Assembly (NCBI RefSeq): GCF_000241465.1
Contig: NZ_JH584235.1
Span: 3,352,385-3,406,464 of the forward strand
Source of the DNA: Sphingomonas echinoides ATCC 14820
GTDB taxonomy: Bacteria > Pseudomonadota > Alphaproteobacteria > Sphingomonadales > Sphingomonadaceae
Reading direction: 5' to 3'
Length of the DNA stretch: 54,080 nt
The translations under genes were made by a program, and so were the position numbers. Each line of letters starts with the position of its first letter. Positions within the stretch are counted from its first letter, which is position 1. The notes below the pieces were generated by a model that ran no database searches, had not been told where the DNA came from, and saw only the letters and a program-made list of their open reading frames with translations. Positions 26,827 through 35,302 of the stretch are shown piece after piece.

Positions 26827-27486
26827 TCATCCCTCCACCACCCGATATCCCCGCCCGCGCACGGTTTCGATCAGCGCGGCCCCGATCTTCTTGCGCAGAC
26901 GGCCGACGATCACCTCGAGCGAGTTGGAATCGGGATCGGCATCGCCTTCATAGACATGGTCGAGCAAGTCGAGCCGGTCGACCACCACGCCCTTGCGCAG
27001 CATCAATGTCGACAGCACGCGCCATTCGAGCGCGGTCAATCGCAAGGGCAGGCCGTCCAGCTCGACTTGCCCGGTCTGCGCATCGAAGGTGACGGGTCCG
27101 CACACGATCCGCGCGGCGGCGTGACCGGTCGCGCGGCGTACCAGCGCGCGCAGCCGCATGACGAGTTCCTCGACGCGGAACGGCTTGGTCAGATAATCAT
27201 CGGCCCCGGCGCGAAAGCCGGCCACCTTTTCCGACCAGCCATCGCGCGCGGTGAGGATCAGCACGGGCAGCGCGCGTCCGGCGGCGCGCCATTCCTCCAA
27301 TACGGTGATGCCCGATTTAATCGGTAAGCCGAGATCGAGCACCGCCACGTCATAGCTGCCGGTGTCGCCAAGATGCGCGCCATCCTCGCCATTGGCGGCG
27401 ATGTCGACCGCGAAATGCTCCGCGCGCAGTGCCTTGGCGATGCCCTCGGCCAGTGCGGCGTCGTCTTCGACCAGCAAGATGCGCAT
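26827..27486 (-). CDS. OmpR/PhoB-family response regulator (PhoP/QseB-like)
   Basis: A 219-residue regulator: receiver domain with the acidic pair EDD near residue 8-10, phospho-acceptor Asp in VAVLDLGLP (about residue 51), Thr in LILTARD and Lys in LTKPF, then a winged-helix DNA-binding domain (LTALEWRVLSTLMLRKG ... SLEVIVGRLRKKI ... ETVRGRGYRV). Two ATGs lie six bases apart; AAGGAT stands eight bases before the second, so 27486 is preferred to 27492. A PhoP-box-like direct repeat sits 34-50 bases upstream, which suggests autoregulation. It is divergent from the OB-fold-like gene. Confidence 0.95.
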   Translation of the reverse strand: MRILLVEDDAALAEGIAKALRAEHFAVDIAANGEDGAHLGDTGSYDVAVLDLGLPIKSGITVLEEWRAAGRALPVLILTARDGWSEKVAGFRAGADDYLTKPFRVEELVMRLRALVRRATGHAAARIVCGPVTFDAQTGQVELDGLPLRLTALEWRVLSTLMLRKGVVVDRLDLLDHVYEGDADPDSNSLEVIVGRLRKKIGAALIETVRGRGYRVVEG

Positions 27487-27523
27487 GCCCATATCCTTCT
27501 GCCCTGCGGCTAGGCCCGGTCGC

Positions 27524-27551
27524 TAAACCCAGTCTGAACCGGCGGGTTCAG
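27524..27551. promoter_or_regulatory. PhoP-box-like site plus palindrome between regulator and OB-fold gene
   Basis: Read on the minus strand, 27540-27524 is GGTTCA-N5-GGTTTA, one mismatch away from the known PhoP box (T/G)GTTTA-N5-(T/G)GTTTA. The first half is also one arm of a perfect palindrome, CTGAACC-GGCG-GGTTCAG (27534-27551), so a third half-site faces the divergent gene. OmpR-family regulators bind such direct repeats spaced by one helical turn (11 bases here). The site lies between the two divergent start codons. Confidence 0.6.
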
Positions 27552-27611
27552 CGCGGTGGTGAGACGCAGCGCTAGAAAGCGCAACACCAACCCAAGCAGG
27601 AGTATCCGGAA

Positions 27612-28202
27612 ATGACCGACCAAATCGAAGGCCCCGCCCCGCAACCTGATTTCAGCGCGCTGGAGCCGCGAGCCCCACGCCGCAAACTGCCGCTGCGCAC
27701 GGCGGTGATCGCCGCCGCTTTTCTTGCCGTCGGCCTCGGCGGCGGCGCGACGGTCGCGTGCATGAATGGCCCGACGGTCGAACTCGCGCCAGTCAAGCCG
27801 GTGGCGATCAAGACGCTGAGCGACGATGGCGGTGTGATCAGCGTACGCGGCACCGTTGCCGAAATCTTCGGCCCGATGGCGGTGCTCGCCGATGGGAGCG
27901 GGCGTGCCTTGGTCGAGATCGGGCGCGAGGGCGATGGCACTGGCTTGCTCGCCCCAGGCCAGACGGTGACGGTGCAGGGCCATTATCGCCACGGCATGAT
28001 CCGCGCGTCCTTCCTCGTCGGTGCCGATGGCAAGGTGACGGCGCTGCGGCCGCTGGGTCCGCCGCGTGGCGGACCGGGCGGGCCCGAGGGCTTCCGCCAC
28101 GGGCCGCGTGGCCCCGAGGGTCGCGCGCCGGGCGGTGACGAGGCCCCGCCACCCCCGCCGTCCGCAGCGGCTCCGGCTGCTACGGGAAACAGCGTCGGCT
28201 GA
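27612..28202 (+). CDS. Membrane-anchored OB-fold-like protein with Pro/Gly-rich tail
   Basis: A 196-residue protein: short cytoplasmic tail (to about 30), one hydrophobic segment (TAVIAAAFLAVGLGGGATVA), then a beta-rich module VISVRGTVAEIFGPMAVLADGS ... PGQTVTVQGHYRHGMIRASF that looks like an OB-fold of the YgiW/DUF5666 kind, and a disordered tail of Gly-Pro-Arg and Pro repeats (GPRGPEGRAPG, PPPPPS). No enzyme motif. It is divergent from the response regulator and shares its regulatory site. In E. coli the OB-fold protein YgiW precedes QseBC, so a similar functional link is plausible but inferred. GGAG stands nine bases before the ATG (AGGAGTATCCGGAA). Confidence 0.7.
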   Translation: MTDQIEGPAPQPDFSALEPRAPRRKLPLRTAVIAAAFLAVGLGGGATVACMNGPTVELAPVKPVAIKTLSDDGGVISVRGTVAEIFGPMAVLADGSGRALVEIGREGDGTGLLAPGQTVTVQGHYRHGMIRASFLVGADGKVTALRPLGPPRGGPGGPEGFRHGPRGPEGRAPGGDEAPPPPPSAAAPAATGNSVG

Positions 28203-28240
28203 ACCGAACCGCGCCGTTCCGGCCGCGCCAGGGCAGGCGA

Positions 28241-30361
28241 TCAGCCCGCCTTGCGCGCCGGAAGGGCGGGTGTCGCGTCGGCGAGTCGGTCAAGGTTGAA
28301 GGTTTCGGAAAATTCGAGGCCGGCCTTGCCGTTCGCCGCCCAGCGCAAGCGCGCCGGGAGCATCTGGCCTTCCAGCAACTCGATCTGGACGTCGATTTCG
28401 CCGCTGCCCTCCTCGACATCGATTCCCTCGATCATCGCGCCGCTGGCGGAAATGTTGCGGATGCGCACGTCGCCGACCACGTCGCCCGATCGAATGCGCG
28501 CCTTGCGCAGCAGCGAGGTTCGGGGCGAACGGCTGTTGCGGAAGCCGCTGGCGGTGGCGGTGTCGCCCGCCAGCGCCAGATGCGCCCGCACATCGGCGGC
28601 GCAGGCGGGCTTGCCGTAGACATAGCCCTGGATGTGGCTGCAGCCGAGTTCGACGATCAGCGCGATCTCGTCCTGCGTTTCCACGCCCTCGGCAGTGGTC
28701 TCCATGCCCAGCGTGTCGGCCAGCGTGACGATCGCCTTGATGATCGCGGCGTTGCGATTGCCCGTGATTGCCGCCCCGCGCACGAAGCTCTGGTCGATCT
28801 TGATCTTGTCGAACGGGGCCTTGCGCAAATAGCCGAGCGACGAATAGCCGGTGCCGAAATCGTCGAGCGCCAGCCGCACGCCGCACCCCTTCAACGCCTT
28901 GAACATCTGCTCGGTCGCGGCGCTTTCATCAACGAACACGCCTTCGGTGATTTCGAGTTCGAGCCGGTCGGGCTTGATCCCCGATTTCGCGAGCGCCGAG
29001 GTGACGATGGTGGATAAAGCCGGATTGGCGAATTGGATCGGCGAAACGTTGACCGCGACGCGGATGCTGTCCGGCCATTCCGCCGCTTCCATACAGGCGG
29101 TGCGCAACACCCATTCCCCGATCGTTTCGATCAACCCGCACTCTTCGGCGACCGGGATGAAGTCGCTTGGGCTCACCAGCCCGCGCGTGGGATGCTGCCA
29201 GCGCAACAGCGCCTCGAAGCCGACAATGCGCTGCGTCCTGGTGCTGACGACGGGTTGATAGGCGACGAAGAACTGGTCGGCGGCGAGCGCTTCGCGCAGA
29301 TCGTCCTCAAGCTGCTTGCGGCTTTGCGCGCCGACCAGCAGCTCGCTGCGGAAGAAGCGGTGGACGCCGCGCCCCTCGCCCTTGGCGGCATAGAGCGCGA
29401 GATCGGCGTTGCGCACGAGTGTCTCGGCATCGCTGCCGTCACTTGGGGCGATCGCCACGCCGATTGAGCAGCCGATGCTGATCGCCGACCCGTTGATGCT
29501 ATAGGGTTGCGAGAGATCGCTGATCACGCGCCGCGCGAGGTCCGCCAGCGCCTCGCGTTCGGGCGCGAAGGGGATGATGACCTTGAATTCATCGCCGCCC
29601 AGCCGCCCGACCAGGCCGGTTTCGCCAATCGTGTGTTGCAGCCGCAAGGCGACTTTCTTGAGCAACGCGTCCCCGGTCTGGTGGCCCAGCGTATCGTTGA
29701 CGCTTTTGAAACGGTCGAGATCGAGCAGGAACAGCGCGGTCTGGCGCGGCACGGAGCCCGGTTGATTGAGCGTCTGTTCCAGCGAGAGCCGCAAACGCTG
29801 GCGGTTGGCCAGGCCGGTCAAGCCGTCGAACAGGGCAAGTCGGGTGATTTCCGCGTCGATGCGGCGCCGTTCGGTCAAATCACTGCCGCTGCCGACAAAT
29901 CCGAGGAAACGCCCCTTATCGTCGCTGACCGGTCGCCCGGAAATCGACCACCAGCGGTCGATTGTGGCCTCGCTCGCCGGGCGGACCGAGTAATTGGAAA
30001 AGGCCGTGCGGGACGCGAGATGGAAGGCCAGCGTCCGTTCGGTCTCGGGCGACGCGCTATCCATGCGGAACAGCTTGTTCAGCACTTGCCCGATCGCAGG
30101 TGCGTCCGGCCGGTCAAGGTCGCGTGCCACTTTGTCGGACAGATAGGTCACCTGTCCCTCGGCGTCGGTTTGCCAGAACCACCCGTTGGTGTGCGCTTCG
30201 AATTCCTCGACCAGCAGGTGCGCCCGATGATTTCCCGAATCCGGAACAACTGCGAGAAGGCCGCGACGCTGACGTTGGACAAAGGCATAAGCAGCTGCAG
30301 CGAGCCCGATCGCCATGAAGCACGCGCACGCAATCAGGGTAAGGATAGTCCCGAGGTTCAT
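28241..30361 (-). CDS. PAS-GGDEF-EAL-PilZ c-di-GMP signalling protein
   Basis: A 706-residue membrane-anchored protein: one N-terminal helix (about 5-28), PAS domain (about 50-165), GGDEF domain with intact GGDEF (255-259) but no RxxD inhibitory site just upstream, EAL domain with intact EAL (383-385, GFEALLRW), the conserved NVSP, ELEITE, DDFGTG (500-505), KID and EGVE motifs, and a C-terminal PilZ-like domain (about 613-690, with RNISASGAMIEG). It can in principle both make and degrade c-di-GMP and also bind it. The start at 30361 puts AGGA in front of the ATG and begins directly with the membrane helix; an upstream in-frame start is not needed. Convergent with the OB-fold gene, divergent from fumarase. 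Confidence 0.93.
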   Translation of the reverse strand: MNLGTILTLIACACFMAIGLAAAAYAFVQRQRRGLLAVVPDSGNHRAHLLVEEFEAHTNGWFWQTDAEGQVTYLSDKVARDLDRPDAPAIGQVLNKLFRMDSASPETERTLAFHLASRTAFSNYSVRPASEATIDRWWSISGRPVSDDKGRFLGFVGSGSDLTERRRIDAEITRLALFDGLTGLANRQRLRLSLEQTLNQPGSVPRQTALFLLDLDRFKSVNDTLGHQTGDALLKKVALRLQHTIGETGLVGRLGGDEFKVIIPFAPEREALADLARRVISDLSQPYSINGSAISIGCSIGVAIAPSDGSDAETLVRNADLALYAAKGEGRGVHRFFRSELLVGAQSRKQLEDDLREALAADQFFVAYQPVVSTRTQRIVGFEALLRWQHPTRGLVSPSDFIPVAEECGLIETIGEWVLRTACMEAAEWPDSIRVAVNVSPIQFANPALSTIVTSALAKSGIKPDRLELEITEGVFVDESAATEQMFKALKGCGVRLALDDFGTGYSSLGYLRKAPFDKIKIDQSFVRGAAITGNRNAAIIKAIVTLADTLGMETTAEGVETQDEIALIVELGCSHIQGYVYGKPACAADVRAHLALAGDTATASGFRNSRSPRTSLLRKARIRSGDVVGDVRIRNISASGAMIEGIDVEEGSGEIDVQIELLEGQMLPARLRWAANGKAGLEFSETFNLDRLADATPALPARKAG

Positions 30362-30517
30362 GTTCCTGTGGTTAGCGGGCGCTTCCTTTCCGAAACCCTT
30401 GCACCCAGCCCCTTTCATCCAAAATGAGTAGGGTCCGCGGCAGGGTCATCGGGGGCACCCTGCGCTTGGCGCGCGCGCAACATCGGCTTAAGGCGCGGCG
30501 CAAGACAGGAGCCCAAC

Positions 30518-32038
30518 ATGACCACCATCATCCGTGAAGCCGATCTGATCGAGAGCGTGGCCGACGCGCTGCAGTTCATCTCTTTCTATCACCCGATGGA
30601 TTATATCCGCGCGCTGGGCGAAGCCTATGAGGCCGAGCAGGGCCCCGCCGCGAAGGATGCGATCGCGCAGATCCTGACCAACAGCCGGATGTGCGCCGAG
30701 GGGCACCGCCCGATCTGCCAGGATACCGGCATCGTCAACGTGTTCATCAAATGGGGCATGGACTGCCGCCTCGACGACACCAGCCGATCGCTGCAGGAGG
30801 TCGTCGACCAGGGCGTGCGGCTGGCGTACCTGAACCCCGACAACAAATTGCGTGCCTCGGTGTTGACCGACCCGGCTTTCACGCGCCGCAACACCAAGGA
30901 CAATACGCCGTGCGTGCTGCACGTCGACATGGTGCCGGGATCGCGCGTCTCGGTCGATGTCGCGGCCAAGGGCGGCGGCAGCGAGAACAAGTCGAAGTTC
31001 AAGATGATGAACCCGTCCGACTCGATCGTTGATTGGGTGATCGAGATGCTGCCGCAAATGGGGGCAGGCTGGTGCCCGCCGGGGATGCTCGGCATCGGCA
31101 TTGGCGGCACCGCCGAACATTGCGTATTGCTCGCCAAGCAGGCGCTGATGGAGCCGATCGATATGGGGCCGCTGAAGGCGCGTGGGGCCAAGACCGACAT
31201 CGAACGCTTGCGCATCGAGATTTTCGACAAGGTCAACGCGCTCGGCATCGGCGCGCAGGGGCTGGGTGGCTTGTCGACCATCCTCGACGTCAAGATTCTC
31301 GACGCGCCGTGCCATGCGGCGGGCAAGCCCGTCGCGATGATCCCCAATTGCGCCGCGACGCGCCACGCGCATTTCGTGCTCGACGGTTCCGGCCCGGCCT
31401 TCCTCGAAGCGCCCAAGCTCGACGAATGGCCCAAGGTCGACTGGAAGCCCGACAGCGCCGCGATCCGCGTCGATCTCGATACGCTGACGCCCGAGGTGGT
31501 GCAGGGCTGGAAGCAGGGTGACCGGCTGCTGCTCAACGGCAAGATGCTCACCGGGCGCGATGCCGCGCACAAGCGCATCAAGGACATGCTCGATGCGGCC
31601 GAGGAGCTGCCGGTCGAATTCAAGGGCCGCGTGATCTATTATGTCGGCCCGGTCGATCCAGTCGGCGAGGAAGTGGTCGGCCCGGCTGGCCCCACCACCG
31701 CGACGCGGATGGACAAGTTCACGCGCATGATGCTGGACCAAGGCCTGTTGGCGATGGTCGGCAAGGCCGAGCGCGGCCCCGATGCGACGAAGGCGATCGC
31801 CGAGGGCAAGAGCGCCTATCTGATGGCGGTCGGCGGGGCGGCCTATCTCGTCGCGCGCGCAATCAAGGGGTCGAAGGTGGTCGGCTTTGCCGATCTCGGC
31901 ATGGAAGCGATCTACGAATTCGACGTGGTCGATTTCCCGGTGACGGTGGCGGTCGATTCGACCGGCGCCAACGTCCACCAGCTCGCGCCGTTGGTGTGGA
32001 AGGAAAAGATCGCGCGCGAGGGGTTGCTGGTCTCCTAA
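30518..32038 (+). CDS. fumA: Fumarate hydratase class I (4Fe-4S)
   Basis: Interconverts fumarate and malate in the TCA cycle. The 506-residue protein matches class I fumarases: HRPICQDTG with Cys67, GAGWCPPGM with Cys186 and MIPNCAATRH with Cys278 as 4Fe-4S ligands (the first two with the 119-residue spacing seen in E. coli FumA), GGTAEHC, and the C-terminal domain with GPTTATRMDKFT and VGGAAYLVARAIK. GGAG stands seven bases before the ATG (CAGGAGCCCAAC). A family B palindrome starts directly after the stop. Confidence 0.96.
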   Translation: MTTIIREADLIESVADALQFISFYHPMDYIRALGEAYEAEQGPAAKDAIAQILTNSRMCAEGHRPICQDTGIVNVFIKWGMDCRLDDTSRSLQEVVDQGVRLAYLNPDNKLRASVLTDPAFTRRNTKDNTPCVLHVDMVPGSRVSVDVAAKGGGSENKSKFKMMNPSDSIVDWVIEMLPQMGAGWCPPGMLGIGIGGTAEHCVLLAKQALMEPIDMGPLKARGAKTDIERLRIEIFDKVNALGIGAQGLGGLSTILDVKILDAPCHAAGKPVAMIPNCAATRHAHFVLDGSGPAFLEAPKLDEWPKVDWKPDSAAIRVDLDTLTPEVVQGWKQGDRLLLNGKMLTGRDAAHKRIKDMLDAAEELPVEFKGRVIYYVGPVDPVGEEVVGPAGPTTATRMDKFTRMMLDQGLLAMVGKAERGPDATKAIAEGKSAYLMAVGGAAYLVARAIKGSKVVGFADLGMEAIYEFDVVDFPVTVAVDSTGANVHQLAPLVWKEKIAREGLLVS

Positions 32039-32040
32039 CC

Positions 32041-32139
32041 GTCGCCCCGGCGGAGGCCGGGGCCGCCATATTGGGTGTCGTGACCCAGGCGCTTGGTCGC
32101 GCTACACACTCCAGCGGCCCCGGCCTGCGCCGGGGCGAC
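32041..32139. repeat. Palindromic repeat (family B variant) between fumarase and the GIY-YIG gene
   Basis: Arms 32041-32066 (GTCGCCCCGGCGGAGGCCGG...) and 32114-32139 are inverted copies; a smaller TGGGT/ACCCA hairpin lies inside. It fills the whole gap between the fumarase stop and the GTG of the GIY-YIG gene and provides that gene's GGGAGG ribosome-binding site at its right edge. Related to 26697-26799. Confidence 0.85.
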
Positions 32140-32149
32140 GGGAGGGGGC

Positions 32150-32434
32150 GTGGGCGGCTACACCTACATCATGACCAACAAGCCGTTCGGTGTGCTGTAC
32201 ATCGGCGTCACCGCAGATCTGGCGCGCATCCAGGCGCATCGCGAAGGGCGGGGCTCCTCTTTTGCCAAGCGTTGGGATTGCAAGCGGTTGGTCTTGATCG
32301 AAAGCCATGACCGGATCGAGGATGCCATTCTCCGCGAGAAGCGATTGAAGGACTGGAACCGGGTCTGGAAGTGTCGGCTGATCGCCGAAGCCAATCCCAA
32401 TTGGGACGATCTGTGGGAGACGATCAATGGCTAG
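32150..32434 (+). CDS. GIY-YIG nuclease-domain protein (short, repeat-associated)
   Basis: A 94-residue single-domain GIY-YIG protein: YTYIMTNKPFGVLYIGVT carries the two name motifs (TYI and YIG), followed by ADLARIQAHREG with the region of the catalytic Arg, then KRLVLIESHDRIEDAILREKRLKDW with the metal-binding Glu and EANPNWDDLW. The helix after YIGVT is one residue shorter than the usual DLxARIxxHREG, which may alter the active site. GTG at 32150 has GGGAGG in front; the open frame further upstream is translated repeat. Such small proteins are widespread and of unknown role. Confidence 0.85.
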   Translation: MGGYTYIMTNKPFGVLYIGVTADLARIQAHREGRGSSFAKRWDCKRLVLIESHDRIEDAILREKRLKDWNRVWKCRLIAEANPNWDDLWETING

Positions 32435-32527
32435 CGGTCGTTACCGTCTCGCCTGCCGTCACCACGGTGGGTAACCTGCGAAAGACATGGGCTTGCGTCG
32501 CGCGCGGCGATCCACCAAGAGTCCGTG

Positions 32528-33688
32528 ATGCGGTTTCTGCGCCTTCTGGGCATCACGATCCTATGGATCGTCATCGTCCTGTGCCTTGCGATCACGATCG
32601 TTCCGCGCTTTCTGGATGCGCGTTATTATGCGGGCCTCCCGACCGGGCACTATACAGGCGAGCGCTTCTTCAATCCCGATGGGGCCGAGGACGATATCGC
32701 GCCGCCCAACGGTGGGCGCGGGAATTTCCTGTGGCGCTATCTCACCAATAGCGACGGGCGACCGAAATGGCCCGATCATGTCGCCGTCCACCCGGTTGCA
32801 CCGCCCGCGCGGGTCGAGGGCGAACGGATGGTGGCGACCTGGGTCGGCCATGCCACGGTGCTGGTGCAGACGCAGGGGCTCAACATCCTGACCGATCCGG
32901 TGTGGAGCCGCACCGCCGGTCCGCTCGGCGTCGGCCCCGCGCGCGTCGCCGCGCCGGGGATCGCGTTCGATGCGCTTCCCAAGATCGACGTCGTGCTCGT
33001 CAGCCATGATCATTACGATCACATGGACCTGACCACGCTGAAACGGCTGTGGCAGCGCGATCGTCCGCTGATCGTCACCAGCCTCGGCAATGACAGTGTG
33101 ATGGGCCAGGTGGGCGTGCCCTCCAAGGCGCTCGACTGGGGCGGGAAGATCGCGGTGAAGCCGGGCGTCGAGGTGGTCGTCACGCGCAACCACCATTGGG
33201 GCAGCCGCTGGTTCGCCGATCGCAACCGCGCTTTGTGGTCGAGTTTCGTGGTGCGCTTGCCCGGCGGCAATCTGTTCTTCGCGGGCGACACCGGCCCTGG
33301 GGACCTGAATTGGGCCAATCAGGCGGCGGCGTATGGCCCGGTGCGGCTTGCGCTGCTGCCGATCGGCGCGTTCCGTTTCGCGCCGGGGCAAATGGTCGCG
33401 GGCAGCCATATCGGGCCGATCGACGCGGTCGAGGCGTATCGCCGCCTTGGCGCATCAAGCGGGATCGGAATCCATTGGGGCACCTTCCGTCTGTCCTTTG
33501 AAGGCTATGACACGCCGCCCCGTCTGCTTGCGGCGGTGGCAGAGGTTGCGGGCGTACACGGCTTCGGTACGGCGGCGCTGGGGCAGCCGACCGAGGTCGC
33601 GCCCTATCGCGCGCCGGGGCCCGTCGCGCCGATCGAACGCGGGGCGATGGAGCGCCTGCTCCCCAAGGCGGCCTTGGCGCTGCCATAA
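32528..33688 (+). CDS. MBL-fold hydrolase (NAPE-PLD/UlaG-like), membrane-anchored
   Basis: A 386-residue protein with one N-terminal membrane helix (about 5-25) followed by a metallo-beta-lactamase fold: WVGHATVLVQ, ILTDPVWSRTAGP, SHDHYDHMD (HxHxDH dinuclear metal site), FFAGDTG, and a late His in GIHWGTF. This is the pattern of N-acylphosphatidylethanolamine phospholipase D-like and UlaG-like enzymes; the true substrate is unknown, perhaps a lipid given the membrane anchor. ATG at 32528 is chosen over GTG three bases earlier. Confidence 0.9.
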   Translation: MRFLRLLGITILWIVIVLCLAITIVPRFLDARYYAGLPTGHYTGERFFNPDGAEDDIAPPNGGRGNFLWRYLTNSDGRPKWPDHVAVHPVAPPARVEGERMVATWVGHATVLVQTQGLNILTDPVWSRTAGPLGVGPARVAAPGIAFDALPKIDVVLVSHDHYDHMDLTTLKRLWQRDRPLIVTSLGNDSVMGQVGVPSKALDWGGKIAVKPGVEVVVTRNHHWGSRWFADRNRALWSSFVVRLPGGNLFFAGDTGPGDLNWANQAAAYGPVRLALLPIGAFRFAPGQMVAGSHIGPIDAVEAYRRLGASSGIGIHWGTFRLSFEGYDTPPRLLAAVAEVAGVHGFGTAALGQPTEVAPYRAPGPVAPIERGAMERLLPKAALALP

Positions 33689-33789
33689 GGGCAAAAAGGC
33701 GCGGTCGCGCGTGCCCGGCCCCTGTTGGAATGGCGGCTTGGGAGGTCTGGCACACGATGCTAAGACCCCGCCCCGGGGAGAATCGGGAC

Positions 33790-34245
33790 GTGGCGTCGAA
33801 GGGGAGTGTGTACCGCTACGAAGCGACGCTGGACCGGGCCGGGCTGGCGCTGGCCGCTGGCGGGCTGGTCGGTGGTGTCTTCGCAACCGTGCTGGTGGTG
33901 ATCGGCAGCGGTGCCGCACCGCTTGAGCTGCTGGCAGGATTTGTGGTCGGTGCGGTGATTACGGCGATGGCGGCGGTGGCGATCGGCGGCCCGGTCTGGC
34001 TTCTATGCCACGCTTTTGGCCAACGCGGACCGTGGATGGCGATTCTGGTCGGCGCGCTGGCCGGATTCGCGCTGTTCCTCGGCGGGCAGACCTATGGCTT
34101 CGGCCTGTTCGCGATGCCGGTCACCGACACGCAGACCCTGCTGTTCCGCTGGATCAGCGCGCTCGCGACGAGCCTGATTCTGGCGCTGGTAGCAGCATTG
34201 ATCGGCTGGACGATGTGGCGCGTGGCATATCGGCGGGTGGCGTGA
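33790..34245 (+). CDS. Four-helix membrane protein, unknown function
   Basis: About 151 residues with four hydrophobic segments (GLALAAGGLVGGVFATVLVVI, LELLAGFVVGAVITAMAAVAI, WMAILVGALAGFALFLGG, WISALATSLILALVAALIGW). I do not recognise a family. GTG at 33790 is chosen because GGGGAG lies about nine bases upstream; in-frame ATGs at 33730 and 33760 lack a ribosome-binding site. It precedes the YezG-like gene by 45 bases on the same strand. Confidence 0.65.
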   Translation: MASKGSVYRYEATLDRAGLALAAGGLVGGVFATVLVVIGSGAAPLELLAGFVVGAVITAMAAVAIGGPVWLLCHAFGQRGPWMAILVGALAGFALFLGGQTYGFGLFAMPVTDTQTLLFRWISALATSLILALVAALIGWTMWRVAYRRVA

Positions 34246-34290
34246 GCGCCGCTTCACAACATTCGCTAATCGCAAAAAAGGGCCGATAGG

Positions 34291-34701
34291 ATGGCGGAGA
34301 AATTCGAAAAGCTTGGCCCGATTTTCGAACACATCGGCCACGAATTGGGCCGGATTGTCGGTGGCGACCCCGATAAAACCTATCTCTACGCCGAGCTGCA
34401 GGAGGGTGTGGTCGGTGCCGGAGTCTTTAAGGACGAAGGAAACCACGTCCGCTATTTCGACCCAAGTCGCGCGTTGATCGATTTGCTCGTCGAGGCGTGG
34501 GAAACGGAAGAGCCGAGCAAGCGCTGGGAAGTGATCGAGTATGAGGTGCTCGGGACGAAATTCAACGCAGTGTTCAAGTTCCCGGACGAGCTGAACCCCG
34601 ATGACTATGAAGACGAGCGTCGAGACGTGGCTCTCCACGCTCGCTATGGCGACAAGCCAGTGATCTATCCGCCGATCCCATATCCCACTCGCCCGCTTTA
34701 A
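34291..34701 (+). CDS. YezG-like (DUF600) immunity-family protein, no toxin nearby
   Basis: A 136-residue acidic soluble protein. KTYLYAELQEGVVGAGVFKDEG near the N-terminus, WEVIEYEVLGTKFNAVFKFPDEL and YEDERRDVALHARYG reproduce the strand-helix pattern of the DUF600/YezG antitoxin-immunity family, which neutralises LXG-type toxins in Bacillus. No LXG, Rhs, CDI or colicin-like toxin gene is in the window, so it would be an orphan immunity gene, or the family has another role here. Assignment rests on visible motifs only. Confidence 0.65.
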   Translation: MAEKFEKLGPIFEHIGHELGRIVGGDPDKTYLYAELQEGVVGAGVFKDEGNHVRYFDPSRALIDLLVEAWETEEPSKRWEVIEYEVLGTKFNAVFKFPDELNPDDYEDERRDVALHARYGDKPVIYPPIPYPTRPL

Positions 34702-34711
34702 GGGGCGAGAA

Positions 34712-34738
34712 GACGCACCGGATCGCGTCCGGTGCGTC
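34712..34738. terminator. Bidirectional terminator between two convergent genes
   Basis: A perfect 11-bp inverted repeat, GACGCACCGGA at 34712-34722 and its complement at 34728-34738, with a five-base loop. It lies ten bases after the YezG-like stop and nine bases before the stop of the minus-strand DUF3617 gene. Confidence 0.85.
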
Positions 34739-34747
34739 CCTTCGCGT

Positions 34748-35302
34748 TTACGGCTTGGCCGGTGCCACCGGGGCCGGGCCGGTCGCGGGGGGCTCGGGCG
34801 GGGTGACGTCGGTCGGCTTGCATTCGCCGTTGCGCGTCGATTTGACGTGCATTTCCATCGTGCCTTCCTGCGTCCCATTGGCGGCGAAGCCTTGGGTCTT
34901 CATTGTCATGTCCTGTGCCGTCGCCGAGTTGGTGCCGGTCATCGTCATCTTGACGGTGCCGCCATTGGGCTGCTTGCAGGTCGCGTCGATCGCGATGCTG
35001 GCCCCGGTCACGTCCTTCTTGGCGAAGGTGCAATTCTGGCCGCGCGCGGACATCTGTTCCATCGCCTTGCCCATGTCTTCCTTCGCGGCCGCGCCCGGCG
35101 TCAGGCACACCGACATGGTGCTCATCGCATCGAACATCTTCTGCATCTGCGTCTTGGTTTCGGGCGTCGCGCCTTTGCCTTCGAACTTCACGATCTCGAT
35201 CTTCTGCGACCAACTGCCCGGCTGGCGCTTGACCGGCGCGTCGGGGGAACAGGCGCTCGCGGCGAGCGGCAGCGCGAGCAGCGCCATGATACGCAAAGTC
35301 AT
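34748..35302 (-). CDS. DUF3617 lipoprotein
   Basis: A 184-residue exported protein: hydrophobic signal ending LPLAASAC (lipidated Cys), a conserved GSWSQKIEI start, paired cysteines (VCLTPG, QNCTF, ATCKQPNGG, GECKPTD) and a Pro-rich C-terminus. The pattern is that of DUF3617, a periplasmic family of unknown function common in sphingomonads. ATG at 35302 is the start of the signal peptide; the open frame upstream is not needed. Divergent from uvrB. Confidence 0.88.
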   Translation of the reverse strand: MTLRIMALLALPLAASACSPDAPVKRQPGSWSQKIEIVKFEGKGATPETKTQMQKMFDAMSTMSVCLTPGAAAKEDMGKAMEQMSARGQNCTFAKKDVTGASIAIDATCKQPNGGTVKMTMTGTNSATAQDMTMKTQGFAANGTQEGTMEMHVKSTRNGECKPTDVTPPEPPATGPAPVAPAKP

